18,946 nt of DNA from the NCBI GenBank assembly GCA_005281725.1, contig SSBO01000009.1, positions 10,176,609-10,195,554 of the forward strand. The letters run 5' to 3'. A program made the translations under genes and the position numbers. The notes under the pieces are model-generated. The model saw only the letters and a program-made list of their open reading frames with translations. It was not told the origin of the DNA and ran no database searches. The DNA comes from Wuchereria bancrofti (taxonomy: Eukaryota; Nematoda; Chromadorea; Rhabditida; Onchocercidae). Positions 1 through 9,171 of the stretch are shown here, in pieces (positions within the stretch are counted from its first letter, which is position 1; each line of letters begins with the position of its first letter).

Positions 1-1282
1 AAAATAGCATTAATGTTAGCTATTAGCATATACTTATTCATTTATTTTTGCTTTTTCCTTAAATTGCTTTTTTGTTATTATGAAATTTTATTTATTAAAA
101 TAAACAAATAATAGTATTTCAAACAAATTCTGTCTTTTTTTTTTTGACAAAATTTTGTATGAAAGAAAATGGAAAATTTTTTACAATTCATTTGATTTAA
201 ATATTTATTAATGCAAAACTGAAACTGCAAAAATAGTTTGGTCAAAAAAAAAAAAAAAAATTAAATGCCATTAATGAAAGTTATATTAACAACAAATTCT
301 TTCCTTTTTTTATTTAAAAATAAAAAAAATTGATTATTTATTGTTGCCTATCAAATTTTGCGCAATTTTTTCACTACACTTTCTCAGCTTTTACATTTAT
401 TAATTTAATATAACTTTTTATTCAATCTAATTTTACTTATTTAATTATTTCGATATTTTTTTTTTTGCAAATATTATCATTCCATATAGAATGTATTAAA
501 ATTTTCTATCTTTTATTTTCCTTTTTGATAGGAAAAAATGATGAAAAATTGCAAAACAATGATTTTAAATAATTTCTAAAAACAAAGCCTTTTTTAGTCA
601 ACATTAATTGAAATTTTTTTTTCATTTTTTTCTTTAAAATTTAATCGAAATTTTTTTTTTTTAATGAATAAGACTGAATGAATTGAAAAGGAAGAAATTA
701 TTTGCGCTTAAATTAAATTTTCTATCCCATAAAGTAAAAACTTTTTCTTTTTTTTCCGGAAAATGAATTTGCATTAGTTAAATTTATGAATTCATAAACA
801 ATATCCTTTACCATTACTTTTGCCTTTTGTAATTTAATGAAATATTTTCGGCTAATATAACTTGATAAACTGATCTAATGAGTTAATTAATAATTATTGA
901 GAAAAAAAGAGGAACTGATAATTTTAAAATAAACAAATTGAGAAGAAAATTTGTAATTTTCAAATAAACATTTACATGTAATGAACAATTTTACTAATAA
1001 AATTGATAAATTCTGATAGAAAACAGTTACTCATACTAAAATTAACTTTTAAGCAAAAGGAAATCATTTGAATGGATGACATATTTCAAAATAAAATAAA
1101 TGTGTGAATAAAATTCAATAAATCATTAAAAATTGAAATATCAAATGGAAATGAAATCAATAGTTTCAGTAAATTACGAATAATTTTAAATTGAAAAAAA
1201 AGGTCCTTCCTTTTTTTCTAATCAATTTACAATATCATTATTTCTTCAGAAATAAAAAAAAAGATATTCATCGTTTTCATAA
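1..1282. other. AT-rich DNA without a recognised gene
   Basis: Very AT-rich sequence with many A and T homopolymer runs and stops in all frames. I see no exon-like segment with paired splice sites and no RNA gene. Confidence 0.7.
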
Positions 1283-1578
1283 CTTAAATCAAATCATTCC
1301 TTTCATTCTCAAATCTATATATTCTTGCGGGTAATTTACCAAAAATTTGGGAAAGGCTTAAATCAAATCGTTCCTTTCATCCTCAAATCTATATATTCTT
1401 GCGGGTAATTTACCAAAAATTTGGGAAAGGCTTAAATCAAATCGTTCCTTTCATCCTCAAATCTATATATTCTTGCGGGTAATTTACCAAAAATTTGGGA
1501 AAGGCTTAAATCAAATCGTTCCTTTCATCCTCAAATCTATGTATTCCTGCCGCAATCAACAAAAATTTTGGATAGGAA
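1283..1578. repeat. 74-bp minisatellite, four copies
   Basis: Tandem units begin at 1283, 1357, 1431 and 1505, each opening with CTTAAATCAAATC. The anchor ATTCTTGCGG sits at 1321, 1395 and 1469, exactly 74 bp apart, and a changed form (ATTCCTGCCG) sits at 1543. Copies 2 and 3 look identical. Copy 1 differs by a few bases. Copy 4 matches for its first half and then diverges, as expected for a decaying array edge. Confidence 0.95.
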
Positions 1579-1755
1579 AAAAATAAATAAATGAAAGCAA
1601 AAAAAAAAAAATGTTAAAACATAAAAATGACAAAATTTTTTTGACAAATGATTTGCTTTTTATAATTGTTGTAGTTATATTCATCTATGGATGAATGGAT
1701 GATTACTCCTTCTTTTCCTATTTTCATTCTAATTATTTCCTTCTTCTTCCACCCA

Positions 1756-2280
1756 CTCTTCCTCCTCTTCCTTCTCCTCTTCCCTCTCCTTCTCCTTTTC
1801 CTTCTCTTCTTCCTTCTCCTTTTCCTCCTCCCTCTCCTCTTCCTTCTCCTCTTCCTTCCCCTTTCCTTCTTCTCTTCCCTCTCCTCCTCTTCTCCTTTTC
1901 CTTCTCCTCTTCCTTCTCCTTTTCCTCTTCCTTCCCATCTTCCTTCTCCTTTTCCTTCTCTTCTTCCTTCTGCTTTTCCTCCTCCCTCTCCTCTTCCTTC
2001 TCCTCTTCCTTCCCCTTTCCTTCTTCTCTTCCCTCTCCTCCTCTTCTCCTTTTCCTTCTCCTCTTCCTTCTCCTTTTCCCCTTCCTTCCCATCTTCCTTC
2101 TCCTCTTCCTTCTCCTCTTCCTTCCCCTTTCCTTCTTCCCTTCCCTCTCCTCCTCTTCTCCTTTTCCTCTTCCTTCCCACCTTCCTTCTCCTTTTCCTTC
2201 TCTTCTTCCTCCTCTTTTTCCTCCTCCCTCTCCTCTTCCTTCTACCTTTTCCTCTTCCTTCTCCTCTTCATTTCCCTCCT
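1756..2280. repeat. 525-nt polypyrimidine tract (C/T on + strand)
   Basis: On the plus strand this stretch is C and T only, apart from about six purines (near 1937, 1972, 2091, 2179, 2244 and 2270). Larger blocks recur: the block opening CTTCCTTCCCCTTTCC starts near 1851, 2005 and 2117, so spacing is about 154 and 112 bp. C/T-only DNA cannot form a stop codon on either strand, which explains long open frames here: Leu/Ser/Pro/Phe-rich on plus and Lys/Glu/Arg/Gly-rich on minus. They have no splice or codon evidence. Tracts of this kind can form triplex (H-DNA) structures; whether this one does is inference. Confidence 0.95.
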
Positions 2281-3519
2281 AAATTCCTTTCCCTCAATAA
2301 TAGCTCTTTTATCTATTTGAAAAAAGATGGAAGAAAAAGCAATTGGGTAAATATGAATCATAAACATATATTACATCAACATCGATATTACAACTTGTCA
2401 TTATTATGCGAAGATTGCATTATTTATGAGAAGAAGAGTTAATAGCCTAGGCCAGTTAGCTAAATGAGCCTAGTTTAGCTTATGCTAAAATGTTATAGCA
2501 TTGATAAAAATTTGTTTGACTTATCGTCTTTTGCTATGCATAGCATCTTTTAATGGAAAATGAAATTGCAATGAAATGTTATTTGCAATTTTCTTAGCAA
2601 AAATACTATTAAAGTGATATTATTTTTTTTTTTTTTTTGTCTCATTAATTCTTATTCTAGTGAATCGAATTTAAAATGAAACAGAAATGGAATAATAAAA
2701 TAAAAAGAAAAAGAGAAACAAAATTAAATTTAAAAAAAAAAAATTAAATAAGTAAAGAAGGAAAGAGAGAGAGAGAAAAAAGTTACAATAATATTTATTT
2801 GTGTTTCATTAATTAATCTTTCAAATTATATTTATAAATATAGATAAATTATTATTTGCAAACATTAAATTTATGTTTTGCAATATAAAATTTATTGTTG
2901 GTAAAAAGCAATTTAATCAAGAAAAATCCAAGGGAAGAATTATTGTAATGCTCATAAGATTACTTCTGGTAAATAATAAATAATTATAACTTTTTATCAG
3001 CTAATCGATATTTTAAGTTGATTTTAACGCGTTACACTTTGATATTTGAATCAATTTTACAAAAAAAAATTTTGATATGATATTATTTACTTCCTTCGTC
3101 CATTTTATATTTCTCATTTCTTCTTGCAATCATTGCAATTTAAAAAAGTTTAATAGTTCAATGATATGTTTTTTGTCAATATTCAAAAATTTTAAGCCTT
3201 ATTATTAATAGAAATTAGACAAAAAATAACTGCTTGGCACTACATTAAAAACTAATATTTATTTTACCCACTTACTAAAAAAAAATTTTTCTAATTTAAA
3301 CTAATTAAACAAAAAGAAAAAATATAATCCATTTTATTTAAATCAAAATTAAATTAAGATATCATATCGGATTTAAATTTGTGTATTTCGTTTTTGTTAA
3401 CCATACACGGCCTTTCTTGTTTTTTTTTAAAAAAAGAAAGGACAAAAGTGAGTGTTATTATTAAGCTGAAAAGATTTTCTGAAAAATTATTATTTGAATT
3501 CAATTAATATAATGAATTC
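2281..3519. other. AT-rich noncoding DNA
   Basis: The first 160 bp let an artefact frame run out of the pyrimidine tract to a stop near 2442. The rest has A and T runs, a short GA-rich patch near 2760-2780 and stops in all frames. No gene seen. Confidence 0.6.
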
Positions 3520-3660
3520 AGCTAACAAAAATTAATATTGATTAGTTTAATTAATATTAGTAATATTAATATTAAAAATTTCACCTAATATTAATTGATA
3601 TTATTTAACCAATATTAATATTAGAAAATAAGTAATATTAATTTCATTAATTACTACTAC
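3520..3660. repeat. Cluster of AATATTAAT-type palindromic motifs
   Basis: The motif AATATTAAT or its half-shifted forms recurs roughly eight times in about 130 bp, including TTAATATTAG, CTAATATTAATTG and ACCAATATTAATATTAG. The whole patch can fold on itself. This is local low-complexity expansion, with no sign of coding. Confidence 0.6.
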
Positions 3661-4068
3661 CACTTGTGAAATATAAAAATTGCTATTACTATCACAGAAT
3701 TTCACCTAAACAAAAAAAAAAAAAAAAAAAAAGAAAAAAGAAGGGAAAGGAAAAAGAAAAAATCATTATTTATTGATATCATTTTTAATAAAATATTAAA
3801 ATAATTTTTGAAGATTGAAAATGGAATGGAACTAATGTAGCAGAAAGAACTGATCAAAGGATTTAAGAGATGACAGATTGCTATAAGTAAAAAATGATAA
3901 ATTTCACTATAATACAAGCTCTTCATCAATCATCGATCACTGCAAGCCATTAAAATGATCGATCGTTATATTAATAATAAATATTTCATATTTCAATTGC
4001 ATCATGCAATGTTATAATAATGATTATTATAGTTATAAATGAGAGCAATAGCAAATAGTAATGATAAC

Positions 4069-4490
4069 AATAACAACAATAATAATAATAATAGTAATAA
4101 TAGTGATGATAATAATAATAATAATAATAGTAATAATAGTGATGATAATAATAATAATAAATAGTAATAATATATTGTAATGTATTATTTTTAGTATGCC
4201 ATTATTATAAATATTGTTAGTATATTAATAATAATAATAATATCATTACTAATATACATAATTAATATATATTAGTAATAACAACATATTATAATATATT
4301 ATCATTATACATATCATTAATGATAATAATTATTAGTGTGTTAATAATACATGCAGTAATAATATATTAATAATTATAGTAATACATATGCTAATAATAA
4401 TGACGATAACATGTTAATAACAGTAATAATGATATATTATTTTTTTAATCAATATTATTATTGTTATTATTATTATTATTATATTTTTAT
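4069..4490. repeat. AAT/ATT trinucleotide microsatellite field
   Basis: Starts with pure AAT repeats interrupted by AGT and GATGAT. A block of about 39 bp (AAT repeats, AGTAATAATAGTGATGAT) is present twice in tandem around 4081-4160. Looser ATT/AAT repeats continue to an ATT run near 4455-4485. Noncoding. Confidence 0.85.
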
Positions 4491-5834
4491 AGGTTTTTAA
4501 TTTCAATAAATTTGAAATGTCAAAATTTTTTTTTCAGAACTAAACGAATGAGAATTTATTTTTAACTATATTATATATAAAGTTTTCAGTTGATAAAATT
4601 GATGTCGATTAAATCATTGAAAAAAAAATAAGAAGAAAGGAGAAAAAAAATGATTGATTTGAAATGGATTTTATTGAAAAATTCATTTATAGGAATGAAT
4701 TTTTCAAGTATTCGTGCTAACAAAAGTCATAGTGAAATGACTTATTTCAACGCAATTTTTCATTTATTTGCCTCTTTCTGTTGCAATTAAATTTCATTTA
4801 AATTTTTTCTTCTTTCTTCTTTCTATGTTTCTATTTATTCCAATTTTTTTTTCCTGTTTCTTTTTTTGCTTTCATTCTGCTACTCATTTGTTATAGATTT
4901 TTAGACATAATTAAATTTATCCTGAAATTGTTTCTCTTGTTTTTTCTTGTTTTTCTTTTTTTTTTTTACTTTTCGTTTATTTATATTTTAATTATCAATT
5001 TAATCAATATTATTCTAAGAAAGAGATGAAACTATTTTTTTCATACATTTCTTGGTTTTATTTATTCCGTTATTTCTAGCGTTTATGATTTGAACTTATT
5101 TTAAATTATCAATGCTACTTTAATTTAATATACAAAAAAAGTTACTCCAGTCTAATTTTATTTATTGAAAAGTTTTCGAAAGAGGAAAACAAAATATTAT
5201 ATATATATATATATGTTTTTTTTTTGTTTAATTATGATTGAATTTTGAAAAATGTTTAAATGTTATGATTGAATTTTAACGAAAAACATTTCTTATTGTT
5301 TAGGATTGTATAATTCTTAGAGTTAATCAATATGGATTAAACATTTTTCACCTTCACGATAACTTTTTTGAACTAGATTTAACTTGAATATTCATTAGTG
5401 CTAATTAATCAAATTAGGACTTACTTTAACAAAATTTACCCTTAAAAATTCGACGAAATATGCTGAAACATTTTTAATGCCTAATAAAATCGTTGAATAG
5501 ACAAAGTAGTAAAATTATATAGCTACACTAATTACTAATTGATTTTATTTTTATAAAAAATATATCAAAAATCTATCATTTGATCTGTTTAAATTATTTT
5601 TTCTTTTAGGAATAGTGAAAATTGAAAGAATGAATTAAAATTTTGAATTTAAGTTTTCTATAAGTTGAAAATTGAACTTTAAATTTCGTTTATATGAAGT
5701 GAATAATTTTAATTTTGATTACAAATCTATTAGAATGCAACGATATTGAATGTTATTTTGTTAACAATGATTAATTTGTCACCATTCTTTCATCTATTTC
5801 TCGTCCAGTTTTTGTTCAGTCATTTGCACTAAAT
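4491..5834. other. AT-rich DNA with a short TA run
   Basis: No gene or RNA recognised. The one distinct feature is a TA dinucleotide run of about 17 nt at 5198-5214. Confidence 0.6.
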
Positions 5835-5885
5835 CATACATCATTTGCGCCAATTGTATAAAACAATTGGCGCAAATGATATATG
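5835..5885. repeat. 23-bp inverted repeat with 5-nt loop
   Basis: The left arm (5835-5857) and right arm (5863-5885) are reverse complements at 22 of 23 positions; the inner 18 bp are perfect. The loop is ATAAA. The arms contain TTTGCGCCAATTGT, GC-richer than their surroundings. It could fold as a hairpin in RNA or a cruciform in DNA. No T run follows that would suggest a terminator, and function is unknown. Confidence 0.93.
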
Positions 5886-6315
5886 CATAAGAATTATTTT
5901 GAACTTTATCAATATTTAATCAAATGAGCACTAATGCAACAATAACTGACCATTTTCTAATTTTTTATTTCAATTTTGTAACAAATATGTTTTAATAGAT
6001 CTTTGTTGATTGAAATAGTAAAATATTAGTACATTTGCGCTAATGAGAAATAAATTTTGTTCATTTTTCAATATTTTGAAAAATTTGAAAATTCATAAAC
6101 TTTTGACAGTATTTTTCTTTTCATTTTAGTAATTTTACAAATAAAAACTTCAAAAAAAAAATTTACCTTTTTTTGCTAGCCACCAATAATATTCAAAGTT
6201 TTATGACTTTTAGCGCATTTGAATAATTTCTAGGCATATTTCTCAAGTACAACATTTGGCCATTATTTAGAAAGTCCTAATTACAACATATCAGTAAACA
6301 GTGATTGTTGGTCCA
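5886..6315. other. AT-rich noncoding DNA
   Basis: No gene seen. The motif TTTGCGCTAAT near 6034 resembles the arm of the palindrome just upstream. Confidence 0.5.
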
Positions 6316-6785
6316 TTTTTTAGGTCGAGATTTCTCGAAGAATTTCTTGAAAGATCACTAGTGCATTTTTATGTTGAAATTTGACGGGAAAGTTCTTGGA
6401 GATTATTAGTGCATTTTTTCAGCCAAAATTTCTTGGAGAATTTCTCGAAGATTACTTGTGTATTTTTCATGTCGAGATTTCTTGAAAAAGTTCTCGATGA
6501 TTACTAGTGCATTTTTCCGGTCAAGATTTCTTGGAAAATTTCTCGGAGATAACTAGTGTATTTTTCATGTCGAGATTTCTTGAAAAAGTTCTCGATGATT
6601 ACTAGTGCATTTTTCCGGTCAAGATTTCTTGGAAAATTTCTCGGAGATAACTTGTGCCCTTTTTATGTCGAAATTTCTTGAAAAAGTTCTCGATGATTAC
6701 TAGTGCATTTTTCCGGTCAAGATTTCTTGGAAAATTTCTCGGAGATTACTAACGTATTTTTATGTCGAGATTTCCCGGGAAAGTA
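6316..6785. repeat. 49-bp satellite, about ten monomers, 98-bp dimer
   Basis: Ten monomers of about 49 bp each run from a T5-6 run to an end near ACTAGTGCA. Two subtypes alternate in the middle of the array: one has CATGTCGAGATTTCTTGAA, the other CCGGTCAAGATTTCTTGG. The dimer anchor CTTGAAAAAG occurs at 6481, 6579 and 6677, exactly 98 bp apart. The first three monomers and the last are diverged, as expected at array edges. CpG is frequent for such AT-rich DNA. Confidence 0.93.
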
Positions 6786-6789
6786 ATGG

Positions 6790-7736
6790 TTTAAGAGGAC
6801 CTATGAGATAACATATAATCATCAAATCTTCTCGATCAACAATGATTTCTTCAATTTCTTTACATATTCCTCTCATATATAAATATAAGTCAGGCGAACA
6901 TGGATAAAAAATTAATTTACTAATTGGAACTTTTTTTTTATTTTTTATTTTTGGATTATTAGTAAAATTTTAAGCAAAAAATATTTCGATTTCAAGAATT
7001 TCAAAGAAAGAAGAAAGCATTTGAATAATTGATGAACACAAAAGAAAAATGCCATAATGATTAAAAACAAGAAAATATCGCTATAATTTTCTGTTTTATA
7101 CTGAGAATTTTAAAATTTCTCATCATGAATTTCTACTTCAATAAAATAATTATTTCCATAATTTCGGTATTTTTTCTCGTAAGACTTTTTTAATAATAAA
7201 ACAAGAAAAACAAAAGTTACAATCTTTTAATTACTAAATTACTAATCAATAATAATTAAAAATTGCCATTTCTTCTTTTTTTCTCATCTATTACAAAATT
7301 TTAAAAGATAAAAAAAAAACTTTATACAGCAAAATGAAACTGTTACAGCATGACAATTTTATTGCAAATTTTAATATTTTCATTATAATTTGAAAAATGA
7401 GATGAATGAAAAACGAATTTTATTTTTAATTTGGAATGAAAAATGAAATTTTAATTTGTTATGTTATTAATAAAAATGATAAATGAAAAAGTTTGTCAAT
7501 TTAATGAATTATTTGCTTATTGTTATCGTTATTTTTTCATAAATTTAACTAGCATTAATTGAATTTCACCAAATTTATGGTATTTCAAAAGAATTTTACT
7601 TGCTAGTACATTAAAACATTGATAAAATATCAATAAAATGCCAATGTATTTCAATCACAAAAAGAAAGTATAATTTGTTAATTGATTTATGTGAACAAAT
7701 ATAATGAATATATAAATGAATAAAAAGATATCTTAC
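6790..7736. other. AT-rich noncoding DNA
   Basis: No gene, RNA or ordered repeat recognised; stops are frequent in all frames. Confidence 0.55.
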
Positions 7737-8062
7737 CTGAGATGGCTTAATAAATTAACTCTTACAAATTTGTATTGTGACAAACAAACTTTGAGCTTTT
7801 TACATAGCTCAATTAACAAATTATACTGTGACAATTATAGAAACTAAATTGCCTGTAAATTTTTCATATAGCTATGTTTTAATTCACAAAATCAAGATTT
7901 TTTTCGTTTTTTTTTTTTTTTTTTTTTTTTGAGTTCTTAAAAATCCCATCGGAATTGCCGACCATATTTGAAATTAGATAAAGAAAAACTTACATCGTCT
8001 GTACAATTAGGCTTGGATTCCAACAAAATTTTTAAATAAAATCTGAACTGTTTGTAATTCAT
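7737..8062 (-). other. Weak candidate spliced minus-strand transcript
   Basis: Reading minus, a 23-codon frame starts at an ATG at 8062 (MNYKQFRFYL...) and ends at a strong donor, GAT|GTAAGT, at 7994. The next good acceptor, TTTACAG, opens a segment at 7852 that reads GCA ATT TAG, so the frame stops after two codons. That segment ends at another good donor, CTCAG|GTAAGA, at 7737. The splice signals are better than the coding content. It could be a noncoding RNA, a decayed gene or chance. A 24-nt T run lies in the proposed intron (7907-7930). Confidence 0.2.
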
Positions 8063-8307
8063 CAGCAAAGAATGAGACAAAGATGAAAACCTTACTATAA
8101 ATAAGTCTTTCCTTTTTAAAAAAAATGTTTAGTGAAATACTTCAGTAAAGGAATACGGAATGAGTTCTTTATTAATAATAAAAGTAATGTATAAATTTTC
8201 TTACAAACAAAACACTTCATTATTCAGTTATAAAAGATAAATCATCGCAAAAATTCTGAAAAAAAAGTCCGAACGGAATTCAAAGGTTCTTTTAAAAATT
8301 GAGAAAA

Positions 8308-8900
8308 ATGACCAAAACCTATCAATTTACACGATCTTCTCCAGAAAATACGTGTAAGTAATACACATAAACTCAATTTTGAATTTCATGAATTTCATAA
8401 GAAACATAAATCGACCGATTAAGAAATCCCGGTTGAAACTGACTGATAGTTTAAAAAATAAAACTCAATAAATTATTTAGACATCAAGATATATTCCACC
8501 TCGGTCACTCTTTCCTTCAAACAAATTTTACACTTTTATATAATGACTAGGATATAAAAATATTCAGGAATGAAAAAAAAACCAACGAAAATTGTGACGC
8601 ATATCACTCAAAAGGATAATGATAGTTACCGCTTTTGAATTTTTAATAAAATAACCGGTTGTAACTTTCAAATTTATTTTGAAGCTTTAAATATATTAAA
8701 GTTTTAAAAAAACTCTCAAAAATCTATATTTCTTCTCCTCCGAAACTCCAATATCTTTTCATCCGATTTAACAACAATCCCGTGATTCCATTTCTAGATC
8801 AACCGGTGAAGCAGTGAAAAAGTTTAAAGACCTCTTATCGTCTATTCAGAACTTCCAAAGTAAGACACAAACATATGTGACAAATTTGAAGGCAACTTGA
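8308..8900 (+). pseudogene. Unresolved coding-like fragments on the plus strand
   Basis: Three short stretches read like protein. An ATG at 8308 opens MTKTYQFTRSSPENT and ends at a GTAAGT donor at 8354. A frame after a TATTCAG acceptor at 8567 reads MKKKPTKIVTHITQ before a stop near 8638. A frame after TTTCTAG at 8797 reads STGEAVKKFKDLLSS and ends at TGA 8898-8900, followed by AATAAA at 8960-8965. The phases do not join into one open frame and no suitable donor links them. This may be a decayed gene convergent with BROX, a gene whose exons I misplaced, or chance in slightly GC-richer DNA. The family was not recognised. Confidence 0.28.
8673..8678 (-). promoter_or_regulatory. Possible BROX polyadenylation signal
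   Basis: Reads AATAAA on the minus strand, about 330 nt past the BROX stop. It is the first canonical hexamer I see there. A nearer variant signal could be used instead. Confidence 0.25.
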
Positions 8901-8959
8901 ATTCCAGACGAAAATTAGATTCAAATTAAAGCCTGGAATGAAAAAAGGTATCAACATAG

Positions 8960-8965
8960 AATAAA
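8960..8965 (+). promoter_or_regulatory. Possible plus-strand polyadenylation signal
   Basis: AATAAA lies 60 nt after the TGA of the plus-strand fragment ending at 8900. It matters only if that fragment is transcribed. Confidence 0.2.
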
Positions 8966-9006
8966 ATGGGATACAATTACATTGAATGCCATCTTCTAAA
9001 AAAAAC

Positions 9007-9171
9007 TTATGAAATTATACAACCACTTAGACTGCTTGGATCATGTTCCGTTTCATAGACTTTCTCTTCTTGTACAGGTGGCAATGATTTACAGCTTTTC
9101 TTCACTTTCGAAAAATCTGGCATTTTTGCTTTTGATATATCAAATGCTCCGTAAACAATTGGTGTCCACAA
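9007..9171 (-). CDS. BROX: BROX exon 7 (C-terminal tail, residues 368-421)
   Basis: Acceptor CTTATAG, then LWTPIVYGAFDISK (human WTPETLAAFDLTK), a charged low-complexity tail, and GCIIS before TAA at 9007-9009. CIIS fits a farnesylation CaaX box (Cys, two aliphatic residues, Ser). Plus-strand frames across this exon are shadows. Confidence 0.93.
   Translation of the reverse strand: MWTPIVYGAFDISKAKMPDFSKVKKSCKSLPPVQEEKVYETEHDPSSLSGCIIS

Noticed and set aside
1614..2442. Five long ORFs on both strands, up to 251 codons
   Set aside because: They exist only because the C/T tract cannot spell a stop codon. Their products are low-complexity and there is no splice, codon or family support.
3702..3929. 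75-codon minus-strand ORF rich in Phe and Leu
   Set aside because: Hydrophobic content comes from A/T runs; no acceptor, donor or family match supports it.
7907..7930. T run as a retroposon poly(A) tail (minus strand)
   Set aside because: No retroposon body or flanking target duplication was recognised; homopolymer runs are common throughout.
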